NCBI RefSeq assembly: GCF_002216065.1
Contig: NZ_CP022282.1
Coordinates: forward strand, 4,030,001 to 4,094,000
Length of the DNA: 64,000 nucleotides
Direction of reading: 5' to 3'
DNA from: Chryseobacterium sp. T16E-39
Lineage (GTDB): Bacteria; Bacteroidota; Bacteroidia; Flavobacteriales; Weeksellaceae
Shown: piece by piece, positions 39,499-47,903 of the stretch
Position numbering within the stretch: the first letter of the stretch is position 1
How the letters are laid out: every line of letters begins with the position of its first letter
Position numbers and translations under genes: made by a program
The notes under the pieces: generated by a model
Told to the model about the DNA's origin: nothing
Database searches by the model: none
What the model saw: the letters and a program-made list of their open reading frames with translations, nothing else

Positions 39499-40419
39499 AT
39501 GTCTCAAAGTAAAAGAAGATTAACAAAGCTTAAACTTCTTGCTAACTTCTTTGAAAACGTTGATATAATATCCATTTATATTAAGACAGATATTATACAC
39601 AACTTGTTTAATGAAAACAAGACATTGGATTTTCAGAAACTTGAGCTTTTTCATCTGCAGTATACAGATAGTCTGATAGAATTGTTGACCAAAATAAAGA
39701 AGAAAAAGGAAAACGATCTATTGGCTGTTATTAACGAGATCAATATCAATAGCCAATATATTTTGACTTTTGAAGAAAGGAAAGTTGATAGTTTTGAAAT
39801 GGACAGGAAGATGTACAGTGGTATATTTTCCAAACATCTGAAGGCTTTGTATAAAGATTTGACGGAAGATCAGTTTACCCTGAACTGGAATGATGTTTTG
39901 TATTTCCAGAAAAAATATGGAGCAGAGTTTTACAGAACAGATGCAGATGAATCTAAACTTAAGTTTCATCCCGTTCCTTCCTATCAGTACCAGGATTATT
40001 CCATAGAAAGAAAATTATTGGGTAAGCTCAATATACAGAACTTTAAAGTTCGCTTTATGTGCGGATATCGCATTGATAGAAATGAGTATGAATTGTTTAA
40101 GATTTTTCAATCTGATGAACACTTTATCTTCAACGTTGAGGAAAAAAGATTATATCTCATTGATGATGAACTTGCCTATTTAAATACTTCTGAAAATGAA
40201 TCCAATCAGATCCTGGTCATCAATCAGCTGAAAAGGAAAAATGAGGAATTGGAAGAATCTATAGATGAAAGAAAGCGAACGCTTCCGGAAGATGTAGAAT
40301 CTGTTTTAAAAGACTATTTGCGGAACTTGGAAAGTGTTGATATTATGAGCAAAATATTTGATGTCAATGAAGAAACGAATATTCTTCGGGCAATGCTCAA
40401 CTTGAATTTGAAAAATTAG
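39499..40419 (+). CDS. Hypothetical protein of the Ter operon
   Basis: 306 residues from ATG 39499 (a GTG at 39475 would add eight). Helical and charged, no membrane segment. The C-terminus is coiled-coil-like (LKRKNEELEESIDERKRTL). I do not recognise the family. Its position between TelA and the second TerD suggests it belongs to this Ter system. Confidence 0.7.
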   Translation: MSQSKRRLTKLKLLANFFENVDIISIYIKTDIIHNLFNENKTLDFQKLELFHLQYTDSLIELLTKIKKKKENDLLAVINEININSQYILTFEERKVDSFEMDRKMYSGIFSKHLKALYKDLTEDQFTLNWNDVLYFQKKYGAEFYRTDADESKLKFHPVPSYQYQDYSIERKLLGKLNIQNFKVRFMCGYRIDRNEYELFKIFQSDEHFIFNVEEKRLYLIDDELAYLNTSENESNQILVINQLKRKNEELEESIDERKRTLPEDVESVLKDYLRNLESVDIMSKIFDVNEETNILRAMLNLNLKN

Positions 40420-40565
40420 CGAAAAGGCGGAAAGGCAGAATAGCGAAAAGGCAGAATAGCAAAATCGCTTAACCGTAAAATCGTTAAAGAAGAGTGTTAT
40501 TGCAATGAAGTAGAATAGAAAGCGATTTTGCAATTCGGCAGTTTAGCAATTTCGCCATTTAACAA
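40420..40565 (+). repeat. Interspersed repeat (GCGAAAAGGC...TTTCGCCATT), full copy
   Basis: GCGAAAAGGC and AGCAAAATCGC on the left and GCGATTTTGC, TTCGGCAGTTTAGCAATTTCGCCATT on the right form an imperfect long hairpin. Related sequence occurs at 62070-62165 and 12432. It interrupts the Ter operon before the second TerD. Confidence 0.7.
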
Positions 40566-40588
40566 AAAAATAACTAAACATAAAAAAG

Positions 40589-41200
40589 ATGGCTATTAAC
40601 TTACAAAAAGGTCAAAGAATCAACCTGACCAAAGAAAACGGGACAGCTCTTACGCAAGCCTGTGTTGGAATAAACTGGGGTGCTATAGAGAAAAAAAGTT
40701 TTTTTGGCGGCAGTAAAAAAGAAGCAGTAGACTTAGATGGAAGCTGTATTTTGTACGATTCAAACAAAAATGCTACTGAAGTTATTTACTTCGGAAATTT
40801 GAAATCTAAAAACGGATCTGTAAAACACAGTGGAGATGATCTTACCGGGGATGTAGATGGAGATGATGGTCTTGATAATGAGGTGATCACAGTAGATTTC
40901 AGCCAGCTGGATTCAAGTGTTGAATATGTTGCAATGGTTTTGAACAGCTACAGAGGTCAGGATTTCGGTACAATTCCTTTTGCTTCTATCCGTATTTATG
41001 AAGGAACTCCTACAAATGTAAGAGAGGTTTTTGCTAAATATGACATCGCTAATGATAAATCATTTAGCGGGCATGTTGCAATGGTAATGGGAGTTTTCTA
41101 CAGAAGAAACGGTGAATGGAAGTTCAATGCAATTGGTGATCCGACAGCAGATAGAAAATTGGAGCAAACGATTCAGACTGTTCAGCAAAAGTATCTATAA
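40589..41200 (+). CDS. terD: TerD-family protein, copy 2
   Basis: 203 residues. Signature GINWGAIEKKSFFGGSKKEAVDLDGSCILYD, calcium-type motif HSGDDLTGDVDGDDGLDNEVITVD and FRIYEGTPTN-like end. N-terminus MAINLQKGQR is shared with copy 1, so the two are paralogues. Placed 169 bases after the hypothetical gene, across the repeat element, so it may have its own transcript. Confidence 0.92.
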   Translation: MAINLQKGQRINLTKENGTALTQACVGINWGAIEKKSFFGGSKKEAVDLDGSCILYDSNKNATEVIYFGNLKSKNGSVKHSGDDLTGDVDGDDGLDNEVITVDFSQLDSSVEYVAMVLNSYRGQDFGTIPFASIRIYEGTPTNVREVFAKYDIANDKSFSGHVAMVMGVFYRRNGEWKFNAIGDPTADRKLEQTIQTVQQKYL

Positions 41201-41398
41201 GATATAAATTTTTAAATAAGCTATTATCCCCAAATAACAGTCCTGACATCTATTTAATATAGAAATAATATGTGGAATGGGGTTTTGTCAGGTTGAGTTA
41301 TATCGGAATTAGTTATATTTACGAAAATTAAAATAAATTAGCAATAATTGTACTTTGTACAGCTATTGCTTTTTATCATATAATAACACATAATAAAA

Positions 41399-42436
41399 GT
41401 GGAAAAACATCAAAGTATTTTAGAACTGCATCCAGGTTTGGTGTGGGGATTTGCGATAACGGTTGTTATCATGTTGCTTCTGGATTTAGGAGTTTTCAAT
41501 AAAAAGAGTCACGAAGTTTCATCTAAAGAAGCTACCATCTGGTCTGTAGTATGGATTTCATTATCTATGATTTTTTCAGGAGTGGTGTATTGGGTGTTTA
41601 ACCAATCGGACGGTCATGCGCTTGCAGTGGAAAAATTCACACAATATCAGGCGGCTTATTGGATTGAGAAAGCTCTTTCGGTCGACAACCTGTTTGTATT
41701 TATCCTTGTTTTCGGATTCTTTAAAGTTCCGAAATATTTACACCACAAAGTTTTATTTTGGGGAATTATAGGAGCTTTGATCTTCAGGGCAATATTTATA
41801 TTTGCTGGAGTTGGCCTTATCAATTTAACTTATTTACCGGAGATGAACATTTTTGGTGAAGCTGTTAAAATTAATATTGTTATGATGCTGTTCGGTTTAT
41901 TCCTTGTGTATGCAGGTATTAAATCCTGGGGTGATGGAGATGATGATGACGATGAAGACTACAGTAATACCGCAGGAGCAAGGTTAATAAAAAGCTTCTG
42001 GAAAGTTTCGGATAATTATGACGGAGATAAATTCTTTACCATCCAGAATGGAATTAAAATGGCAACGCCACTTTTGGTTGTGGTAGGAGTAATTGAATTC
42101 ACTGACGTTCTTTTTGCCGTAGATTCAATTCCTGCAATTTTTGCAATTTCTGATGATCCATTCATCCTTTATACTTCGAATATTTTTGCTATTTTAGGAC
42201 TAAGATCGCTTTATTTCCTGTTAGCGAACTTTATCCATATGTTCAGCAAGCTGCCATATGGTTTGGCGATTATTTTATCCTTTATTGGAGTTAAAATGTT
42301 AATTGCACCATGGATCCATATTTCGTCTCCTGTTTCTTTAGGAATTGTAGGCGGGGTATTAGTGATTTCGGTTATTTTATCAATTATGTTCCCTGAGAAA
42401 AAGGAAGATGAAAAAGAAAAATTAGAAGAAAATTAA
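41399..42436 (+). CDS. terC: TerC-family integral membrane protein
   Basis: 345 residues from GTG 41399. The TerC core is plain: LDLGVFNKKSHEVSSKEA, then ALSVDNLFVFILVFGFFKVP, LFWGIIGALIFRAIFIFAG, and VIEFTDVLFAVDSIPAIFAIS. It has seven to nine membrane segments with acidic residues as in metal-exporting TerC proteins. An acidic loop (GDGDDDDDEDYS) lies near the middle. Last gene of the Ter operon, followed by a terminator. Confidence 0.92.
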   Translation: MEKHQSILELHPGLVWGFAITVVIMLLLDLGVFNKKSHEVSSKEATIWSVVWISLSMIFSGVVYWVFNQSDGHALAVEKFTQYQAAYWIEKALSVDNLFVFILVFGFFKVPKYLHHKVLFWGIIGALIFRAIFIFAGVGLINLTYLPEMNIFGEAVKINIVMMLFGLFLVYAGIKSWGDGDDDDDEDYSNTAGARLIKSFWKVSDNYDGDKFFTIQNGIKMATPLLVVVGVIEFTDVLFAVDSIPAIFAISDDPFILYTSNIFAILGLRSLYFLLANFIHMFSKLPYGLAIILSFIGVKMLIAPWIHISSPVSLGIVGGVLVISVILSIMFPEKKEDEKEKLEEN

Positions 42437-42440
42437 TACA

Positions 42441-42470
42441 AAAAAGCCTTACTGAAAAGTAAGGCTTTTT
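42441..42470 (+). terminator. Terminator after terC
   Basis: AAAAAGCCTTACT and AGTAAGGCTTTTT form a 13-bp stem. Confidence 0.85.
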
Positions 42471-42575
42471 TATTGTTTACAATCGATAAGAATTAACTTA
42501 AAATGATTTCCAATTCTACGCTCAATCTACTCTAATCTTTAAATCATTCAATTTTTAAATCTTTACATTTAGTAA

Positions 42576-43574
42576 TCATCCATGCAACAATTTATTGATC
42601 TTACGTCTGGTCTGTAATGAAACCTTGTACGCTTCATCCCGTAGTTTCTGTATTTTACCCACCGGATGGAAAATAGATTTACTTTCAAATGGATTAAAAG
42701 ATAATAGTTCCGTTTCGCAGGATCTGGGATCCAATAAGCAGCCTTTCATCATTTTTACTTCCCCTACCTTTATAAAGGGTGAATTTTTCCATTCCTGATT
42801 GAGCTTGTTGATAGGCTGGTCATTCAGATCATAACATAGCTGGATCATAACATCAGCAGTATAATCATTTGATTCAAAATAGGATTCAAGGGCTTTTTGC
42901 ATACTCATTTTCCTTCCGAAATTCTTTTTGACGGATTGGGGTTGAAGTTTTATTTTCATGACGTATTCTCCCATTCGATATGCCCCGACTGAATAATAGT
43001 CAAATGCTAAAAGGAAATCATTTCTTTTTCCTATAAACCTAAAGACATTTTTTATCATTGAAGGAGTGAAAAAATAAGGCGCTGCTTTTATCACCTGTGC
43101 TGTTAATGAAAATACATTGTTCCATTTTTTAACGAAAAATCGATTGACAGCAGTGAATAACTGTAAAAAAGTACTGACAGAATTAATTGGAAATAATGGA
43201 AAATTGACCATAGGATAATTAGCCAGTAGATCTCCATTTTCGTCTTTTATTTTTACAGCAAAACCATAAGCCGGGATTTCTTTCCTGTTTTTACCGACCT
43301 GGGGATGGGCATTTGAAAACCGGATCATTAAGTCATATTTGTCCTTATCAAAGAACTGCTGTAACTCTTCCGGAATACCCGGGTTGATTTTAAATTCTCC
43401 ATGGGCTACGGCATATGTTTTTGCATGTGCATTTCGGGTTGCGTAATTGACATCGCTTACTGAAGATGATTGTTCAACAAAATCAGCTATGCTTTTCTTG
43501 TTGATTTCAAAGAGTGCTTTTTCCTCGTCAGTAAGTTGATCAAATTTCTTATTATATCTTATTGTGCTTGGCAT
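42576..43574 (-). CDS. Catalase-like heme protein (short form)
   Basis: 332 residues, shorter than true catalases. The sequence resembles the catalase core: ATRNAHAKTYAVAHGEFKINPG (distal His region), DLMIRFSNAHPQVGKN, and near the end LSFNPFESKSIFHPVGKIQKLRDEAYKVSLQTRRKIN. The typical proximal Tyr motif is not obvious. Such short members may act in organic peroxide detoxification; activity is not proven. Stand-alone. Confidence 0.7.
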   Translation of the reverse strand: MPSTIRYNKKFDQLTDEEKALFEINKKSIADFVEQSSSVSDVNYATRNAHAKTYAVAHGEFKINPGIPEELQQFFDKDKYDLMIRFSNAHPQVGKNRKEIPAYGFAVKIKDENGDLLANYPMVNFPLFPINSVSTFLQLFTAVNRFFVKKWNNVFSLTAQVIKAAPYFFTPSMIKNVFRFIGKRNDFLLAFDYYSVGAYRMGEYVMKIKLQPQSVKKNFGRKMSMQKALESYFESNDYTADVMIQLCYDLNDQPINKLNQEWKNSPFIKVGEVKMMKGCLLDPRSCETELLSFNPFESKSIFHPVGKIQKLRDEAYKVSLQTRRKINKLLHG

Positions 43575-43664
43575 TAGTTTTTTAAATTCAATTATAACAC
43601 CAAGTTTTGAAATGAATGTTACGATAATGTTATTTTACTGCTTCATCTTCTTTAATTAATAGTT

Positions 43665-43693
43665 TTGGCTCTTTTTTAGAAAGTTTATCTTTG
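43665..43693 (+). promoter_or_regulatory. Promoter of the FKBP gene
   Basis: TTG at 43665-43667 and TATCTTTG at 43686-43693, 18 bases apart. Confidence 0.6.
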
Positions 43694-43707
43694 TAAAAAA
43701 TTAAATA

Positions 43708-44142
43708 ATGGGAGTAGCAGATATGTTATTTAAACGTAAAAAAGAACTGGCTGAGAAAAACCTTAATGAAGGAAAAGCTTTTATGGAGGAAAATGCCAAA
43801 AAAGAAGGTGTTGTAACGTTACCAAGTGGATTGCAATATGAAATCATTACAGAAGGTGATGGAGCTCAGCCAAAAGCAAAGGACACCGTAAAATGTCACT
43901 ACCACGGAACTACGATCAAAGGAAATGTTTTTGACAGCTCTGTAAAAAGAGGAACTCCGGCATCTTTTCCTTTGAACAGAGTGATCTCGGGATGGACAGA
44001 AGCTTTACAGTTAATGCCTGTCGGAAGTAAATGGAGATTATTTCTTCCTCCAAATCTTGCCTATGGTGAAGAGCAAATCAGCAAAGAAATCGGACCAAAC
44101 AGTACGCTTATTTTTGAAGTTGAATTGTTAGGAATTAAATAA
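43708..44142 (+). CDS. FKBP-type peptidyl-prolyl cis-trans isomerase
   Basis: 144 residues. The N-terminal ~40 residues are a helical spacer, then the FKBP domain: [87 protein letters not shown]..., with the conserved Tyr, Phe/Asp, Trp and Ile pocket residues. Catalyses proline isomerisation; probably cytosolic as no signal peptide is present. Confidence 0.92.
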   Translation: MGVADMLFKRKKELAEKNLNEGKAFMEENAKKEGVVTLPSGLQYEIITEGDGAQPKAKDTVKCHYHGTTIKGNVFDSSVKRGTPASFPLNRVISGWTEALQLMPVGSKWRLFLPPNLAYGEEQISKEIGPNSTLIFEVELLGIK

Positions 44143-44164
44143 TTGACCTTATTAAATAAAGCTT

Positions 44165-44194
44165 AAAATTTACCTGAATTCCAGGTAAATTTTT
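44165..44194 (+). terminator. Terminator after the FKBP gene
   Basis: AAATTTACCTG and CAGGTAAATTT form a stem followed by a T run. Confidence 0.8.
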
Positions 44195-44308
44195 TTATTT
44201 ACTTTAAATTCGTATTTTAGATTTTAAGTTGATTGGAAAGGGGATAGATTATTTTTATCATAATCTACCATACAATTACAATTAACTGATTACACAAAAA
44301 TAGATTGA

Positions 44309-45259
44309 ATGAAAAAGCTACTTTACCTTTTTGCTATTTTTAGCTTACTGACTTCATGTGTTTCCAAAAAAAATCAGGCCATAAAGCAGAATATCCTCAC
44401 ATTGAAGGACAGCTACTGCAAGGCACCGTTTCAATATAATTACAGTAAAAAACTTCCTTCTTACAATTCAGATTCTATTTTATTAGCGAATAAGGAACTT
44501 AAAGGAACATTTTCTGACCAGAGCATTTTGATCTTGAATGCGTTAGATAATCTGGATGAAGTTCATGATATTATGAAACTGAAAAAAGATTCATCTTTAA
44601 GCGCACAGGTTAAAGTTCTGCAGCTTAAAACAAAGATAAACAGTAAGATAACCATTGCTCTCACAGAGCTGGATGCCGTAGCAGCAGAATTTGACTGTGA
44701 GGGAGAACGCGTTGCCCAGATTGGAAGCTATGTGGATAATTTAAACAATTCAAGAAATAATAAATTGATTCTATATTCTATTGTAGCCGGAGCTGCGGCA
44801 TCTATTGCAGGAGGAATTGTAAAAGACGAAGGATGGAGTAGTGCTATAGATATTGGAGGGGGAGCCTTAGGAGCTGGATTTGGTTTGGCAACACTGAATC
44901 CTAAAGGAAAAAAAGTAGAATTTGTTCATCAGAGAAATCTTCTGAGGGATATATGGCATGAAAAACTTGAATCTCCAAATTTCCCACCTTTTATCTGGTA
45001 TATGTACACAGAAAAGAAGTTTTCTAATAAAGAATCAAATTCGATTATTCAGAGTATGAAGCAAAGATGGCTTCACTATCAGTTTGATGATAACCAAAAA
45101 GAAGCTGATGGTTCTGTAATTTTTAGTGATGGAGGTTTTTACCGTGCTGATGATTTACAAAACCGTGCAGCGATGCTTAATCAGATGCAATCGGCAACAC
45201 GGACAATCAATCAGAATATCAATTATTTATTATTGGATTTAGATAAATTAATACTTTAG
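44309..45259 (+). CDS. Lipoprotein of unknown function
   Basis: 316 residues. N-terminus MKKLLYLFAIFSLLTSCVSKK is a lipoprotein signal with lipobox LTSC. Residues about 150-200 hold a Gly/Ala-rich hydrophobic stretch (LYSIVAGAAASIAGGIVKDEGWSSAIDIGGGALGAGFGLATL) that may insert into a membrane. No known family. Mostly helical; the 50 bases to the next gene carry that gene's promoter. Confidence 0.7.
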   Translation: MKKLLYLFAIFSLLTSCVSKKNQAIKQNILTLKDSYCKAPFQYNYSKKLPSYNSDSILLANKELKGTFSDQSILILNALDNLDEVHDIMKLKKDSSLSAQVKVLQLKTKINSKITIALTELDAVAAEFDCEGERVAQIGSYVDNLNNSRNNKLILYSIVAGAAASIAGGIVKDEGWSSAIDIGGGALGAGFGLATLNPKGKKVEFVHQRNLLRDIWHEKLESPNFPPFIWYMYTEKKFSNKESNSIIQSMKQRWLHYQFDDNQKEADGSVIFSDGGFYRADDLQNRAAMLNQMQSATRTINQNINYLLLDLDKLIL

Positions 45260-45271
45260 GAAAAATTTAAC

Positions 45272-45290
45272 TGTAATATAATTTGTTACA
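45272..45290. promoter_or_regulatory. Probable Rrf2 operator, site 1
   Basis: TGTAA-N9-TTACA inverted repeat in the promoter region of the Rrf2 gene. The same motif occurs in reversed orientation before the regulated oxidoreductase (45756). Confidence 0.55.
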
Positions 45291-45305
45291 TTTAAAATTT
45301 TGTTT

Positions 45306-45313
45306 TACCTTTG
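45306..45313 (+). promoter_or_regulatory. -7 box of the Rrf2 gene
   Basis: TACCTTTG, TAnnTTTG type, 13 bases before ATG 45327. Confidence 0.5.
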
Positions 45314-45326
45314 TCCGGTAATTATA

Positions 45327-45737
45327 ATGAACAATACAAGATTTGCTACGGCAGTACATATTATGACCTTATTGGCAGAAAGTCCTCAGGAGTGGCTAAC
45401 TTCTGAATGGATGGCCGGTAGTATTAATATTAATCCTGTAGTTGTTCGCAAAGAATTAAGTGTTTTAAGAACAACAGGTTTAGTGATAAGCAGACAAGGA
45501 AAAGAGGGTGGAAGCCAGCTTTCAAGAAGTGCAGAATCAATCAGTATTTCCGAAATTTATTCGGCGGTAAAGAACACTGAAGTTCTTGGAAAGAAAAATC
45601 AAAATCCAAATCCGGCATGTAGTGTTGGAAGGGAGATTAACAATCATTTAAATACTTTATTCGGTGAAACGGAAAAATTGGTTATTCAATTTTTAGGAGA
45701 TAAGTCATTACAGGAATTTTGTAATCAATTCAAGTAA
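45327..45737 (+). CDS. Rrf2-family transcriptional regulator
   Basis: 136 residues from ATG 45327 (the longer frame starts inside the promoter). Winged-helix N-terminus: TRFATAVHIMTLLAESPQEWLTSEWMAGSININPVVVRKELSVLRTTGLVISRQGKEGGSQLSRSAESISISEIY, the standard Rrf2 pattern with the KEGG wing. The three-Cys cluster of IscR-type Fe-S members is absent, so a different signal is sensed. The two TGTAA-N9-TTACA sites flank it, suggesting autoregulation and control of the two downstream genes. Confidence 0.88.
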   Translation: MNNTRFATAVHIMTLLAESPQEWLTSEWMAGSININPVVVRKELSVLRTTGLVISRQGKEGGSQLSRSAESISISEIYSAVKNTEVLGKKNQNPNPACSVGREINNHLNTLFGETEKLVIQFLGDKSLQEFCNQFK

Positions 45738-45755
45738 AAATTTTTTATCCTTAAA

Positions 45756-45774
45756 TGTAACAAGATTTATTACA
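45756..45774. promoter_or_regulatory. Probable Rrf2 operator, site 2
   Basis: TGTAA-N9-TTACA, the reverse complement of site 1 with a few changes, 22 bases before the oxidoreductase ATG. Confidence 0.55.
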
Positions 45775-45795
45775 ATTTAATTTAAAATAAATATT

Positions 45796-46449
45796 ATGAA
45801 AAAAGTAGCAGTAATCGGTGCAACAGGATTTGTAGGTTCACATGTTGTGAAAGAATTGGAAAACAGAGGATACGAAGTAGAAGCTATCGTGAGAGATGCC
45901 TCTAAAATCGAACAAAATGACAAAGTAAAAGCAAAAATCATTGATGTAAACAATGTAGATCAGTTAGCAGAAGGCTTACAAGGAGCTGATGCAGTAATTA
46001 GCACCTATAATGCAGGTTGGACAAACCCAAATCTTTATAATGATTTTCTGACTGGGTCTGAAAATATTGAAAAGGCGGTTGAAAAATCAGGCGTTAAAAG
46101 ATTAATCGTAGTTGGGGGAGCTGGAAGTCTCTATACTCCGGATCATGTACAAATTGTAGATACTCCTGATTTCCCTGAGGCGTATAAACCCGGAGCAACA
46201 GCAGCCAGAGATTATCTAAATAAGATCAAAGGAAACAATACACTGGACTGGACTTTCTTTAGCCCGGCGATTGAAATGAATCAGGCTAATGTAGGAACAA
46301 GAACGGGAAAATACAGAACTTCTTTGGAAACTCCGGTTTTTGATGAGAACGGAAGAAGTATTCTTTCTGTAGAAGATGTGGCGGTGGCCTTAGTAGACGA
46401 ATTAGAGCAAAATAATCATATTCGTGAACGTTTTACAGCGGCATACTAA
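45796..46449 (+). CDS. NAD(P)-binding oxidoreductase (NmrA/SDR-like)
   Basis: 217 residues with an N-terminal Rossmann fold: KKVAVIGATGFVGSHVVKELENRGYEVEAIVRD (GxxGxxG type), ADAVISTYN, KRLIVVGGAGSLYTP and TFFSPAIEMNQANVG. Atypical short SDR of the NmrA group, probably NAD(P)H-dependent. Likely a stress-response reductase under Rrf2 control; the substrate is unknown. Twelve bases precede the MBL gene. Confidence 0.85.
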   Translation: MKKVAVIGATGFVGSHVVKELENRGYEVEAIVRDASKIEQNDKVKAKIIDVNNVDQLAEGLQGADAVISTYNAGWTNPNLYNDFLTGSENIEKAVEKSGVKRLIVVGGAGSLYTPDHVQIVDTPDFPEAYKPGATAARDYLNKIKGNNTLDWTFFSPAIEMNQANVGTRTGKYRTSLETPVFDENGRSILSVEDVAVALVDELEQNNHIRERFTAAY

Positions 46450-46461
46450 TTAAAATATACA

Positions 46462-47640
46462 ATGATGTTAAGAAAAAAATTATTATCATTAATTGCTGTA
46501 TTGGCCTTCGTAAGTACTCTATTAGCTGGAAATCTTAAGATAAAGGTTTATAATCCCGGAACTAAGGCGATTTTTCCCATTTCTTCAACTCTGATTTACG
46601 GAGATAAGGATGCAATACTAGTAGATGGACAGTTTCAAAAGCAGTACGCAGAAGAATTGGTCAAAGAAATAAAAGCAACGGGAAAAAACCTTAAAACAGT
46701 CTTTATTTCTCATAGTGATCCAGATTTTTACTTTGGACTGGATGTTATTAAAAAAGCATTTCCTAATGTGAAGATTATTTCTACGGCTCAGACAGCTTAT
46801 CTTATCTCTGCTTCAAAAGATGATAAATTAGCAGTTTGGAATCCGCAATTGAAAGCTGATGCTCCTTCAGAAGTTTTCGTACCGGAAGCGGTTAATTCTA
46901 TCCCGGATTTAGAAGGAAATAAAATCGAGATCAGACAGAATCCTGATGATTCAGCGCATAGCTTTCTTTGGATTCCTTCATTGAAAACTATCGTTGGTGG
47001 AATTTCTGTTTCAGTGGATTCTCATATATGGATGGCAGATACTCAGAATAAAGAAGCTATTGACAAATGGATTGGACAGATTGATGCAATGAAAGCACTG
47101 CAACCACAGCAGGTAGTACCCTCTCATTTTGCTAAACTGAACCTATCACCGCAGTCACTGGATTTCGTTAGAACCTATCTGGAAAACTATAAAAAAGCGG
47201 TTGCTGATAATAAGACTTCAGATGCAATTGTAAAATATATGGTCAGTCAATATCCGAATCTTCCCGGCAAAGATGAGTTGGAAATGGGAGTAAAGGTATT
47301 TTTGGGTGAGATGAAGTGGGATTTAAAATCACCATATCCAGCCATAGGACAAAAAGTTGAAGTGGATTTTGGAAATGGAAAGTTTGTTCTGGATTATAAA
47401 AATAATACTACCATGTCTTTTACCGGAACAGAAGGTACTCTTAAAGGAATTTCAGATACTGTTCAGTATACTGTGACAGAAGTAGCAAAAAATGTATTCA
47501 TGGTCTACTGGCACGAACCTAAAACAGGAGAGAATGTAACCCATGTTCAGGATTATAATAAGAATATCATCTATACGAATATTGCTGCAAAAGATGGTTC
47601 ATTTAGCCACTTTAAAGTTCCATTCAAAATTTTAAAATAG
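46462..47640 (+). CDS. Secreted MBL-fold metallo-hydrolase, altered metal motif
   Basis: 392 residues. Signal peptide MMLRKKLLSLIAVLAFVSTLLAG. The MBL-fold core: NPGTKAIFPISSTLIYGDKDAILVDGQF and TVFISHSDPDFYFGLDVIKKAFPN. Here the HxHxDH motif reads HSDPDF, so the second His and last His are replaced by Asp and Phe. Later ligands DSAHSFLWIPSL and VPSHF are present. The C-terminal ~130 residues form an extra beta domain. Exported; partner of the preceding oxidoreductase. Confidence 0.75.
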   Translation: MMLRKKLLSLIAVLAFVSTLLAGNLKIKVYNPGTKAIFPISSTLIYGDKDAILVDGQFQKQYAEELVKEIKATGKNLKTVFISHSDPDFYFGLDVIKKAFPNVKIISTAQTAYLISASKDDKLAVWNPQLKADAPSEVFVPEAVNSIPDLEGNKIEIRQNPDDSAHSFLWIPSLKTIVGGISVSVDSHIWMADTQNKEAIDKWIGQIDAMKALQPQQVVPSHFAKLNLSPQSLDFVRTYLENYKKAVADNKTSDAIVKYMVSQYPNLPGKDELEMGVKVFLGEMKWDLKSPYPAIGQKVEVDFGNGKFVLDYKNNTTMSFTGTEGTLKGISDTVQYTVTEVAKNVFMVYWHEPKTGENVTHVQDYNKNIIYTNIAAKDGSFSHFKVPFKILK

Positions 47641-47659
47641 ATATAAATTAAAAAAAGGC

Positions 47660-47699
47660 CTAAAAATAGTGGCTGCCAGATGGCAGCCACTATTTTTAG
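47660..47699. terminator. Perfect palindromic terminator
   Basis: CTAAAAATAGTGGCTGCC and its exact complement flank AGAT (18-bp stem). Serves the plus-strand operon. Confidence 0.85.
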
Positions 47700-47870
47700 T
47701 TGTTTAACGAGGCAAACCAATCAGCAGCTTAATCAAATCAACAAGTTGATTTCCTCTTTGCCTGCTTAAAATTGAAATGACAGAAAATAAAATCTTTGTG
47801 TAAATAAATTTCTCGCAGATTTAGCAACTCTCTTATTAATTTTTAATGTAATAGGCTTTACAAGAAAACA

Positions 47871-47902
47871 AAAAAACGGCTGCCTTTTGGCAGCCGTTTT
47901 TT
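47871..47902. terminator. Terminator of the M23 gene
   Basis: AAAAAACGGCTGCC and GGCAGCCGTTTTTT around TTTT. It shares the GGCTGCC/GGCAGCC core with the terminator at 47660. Confidence 0.85.
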
Positions 47903-47903
47903 A

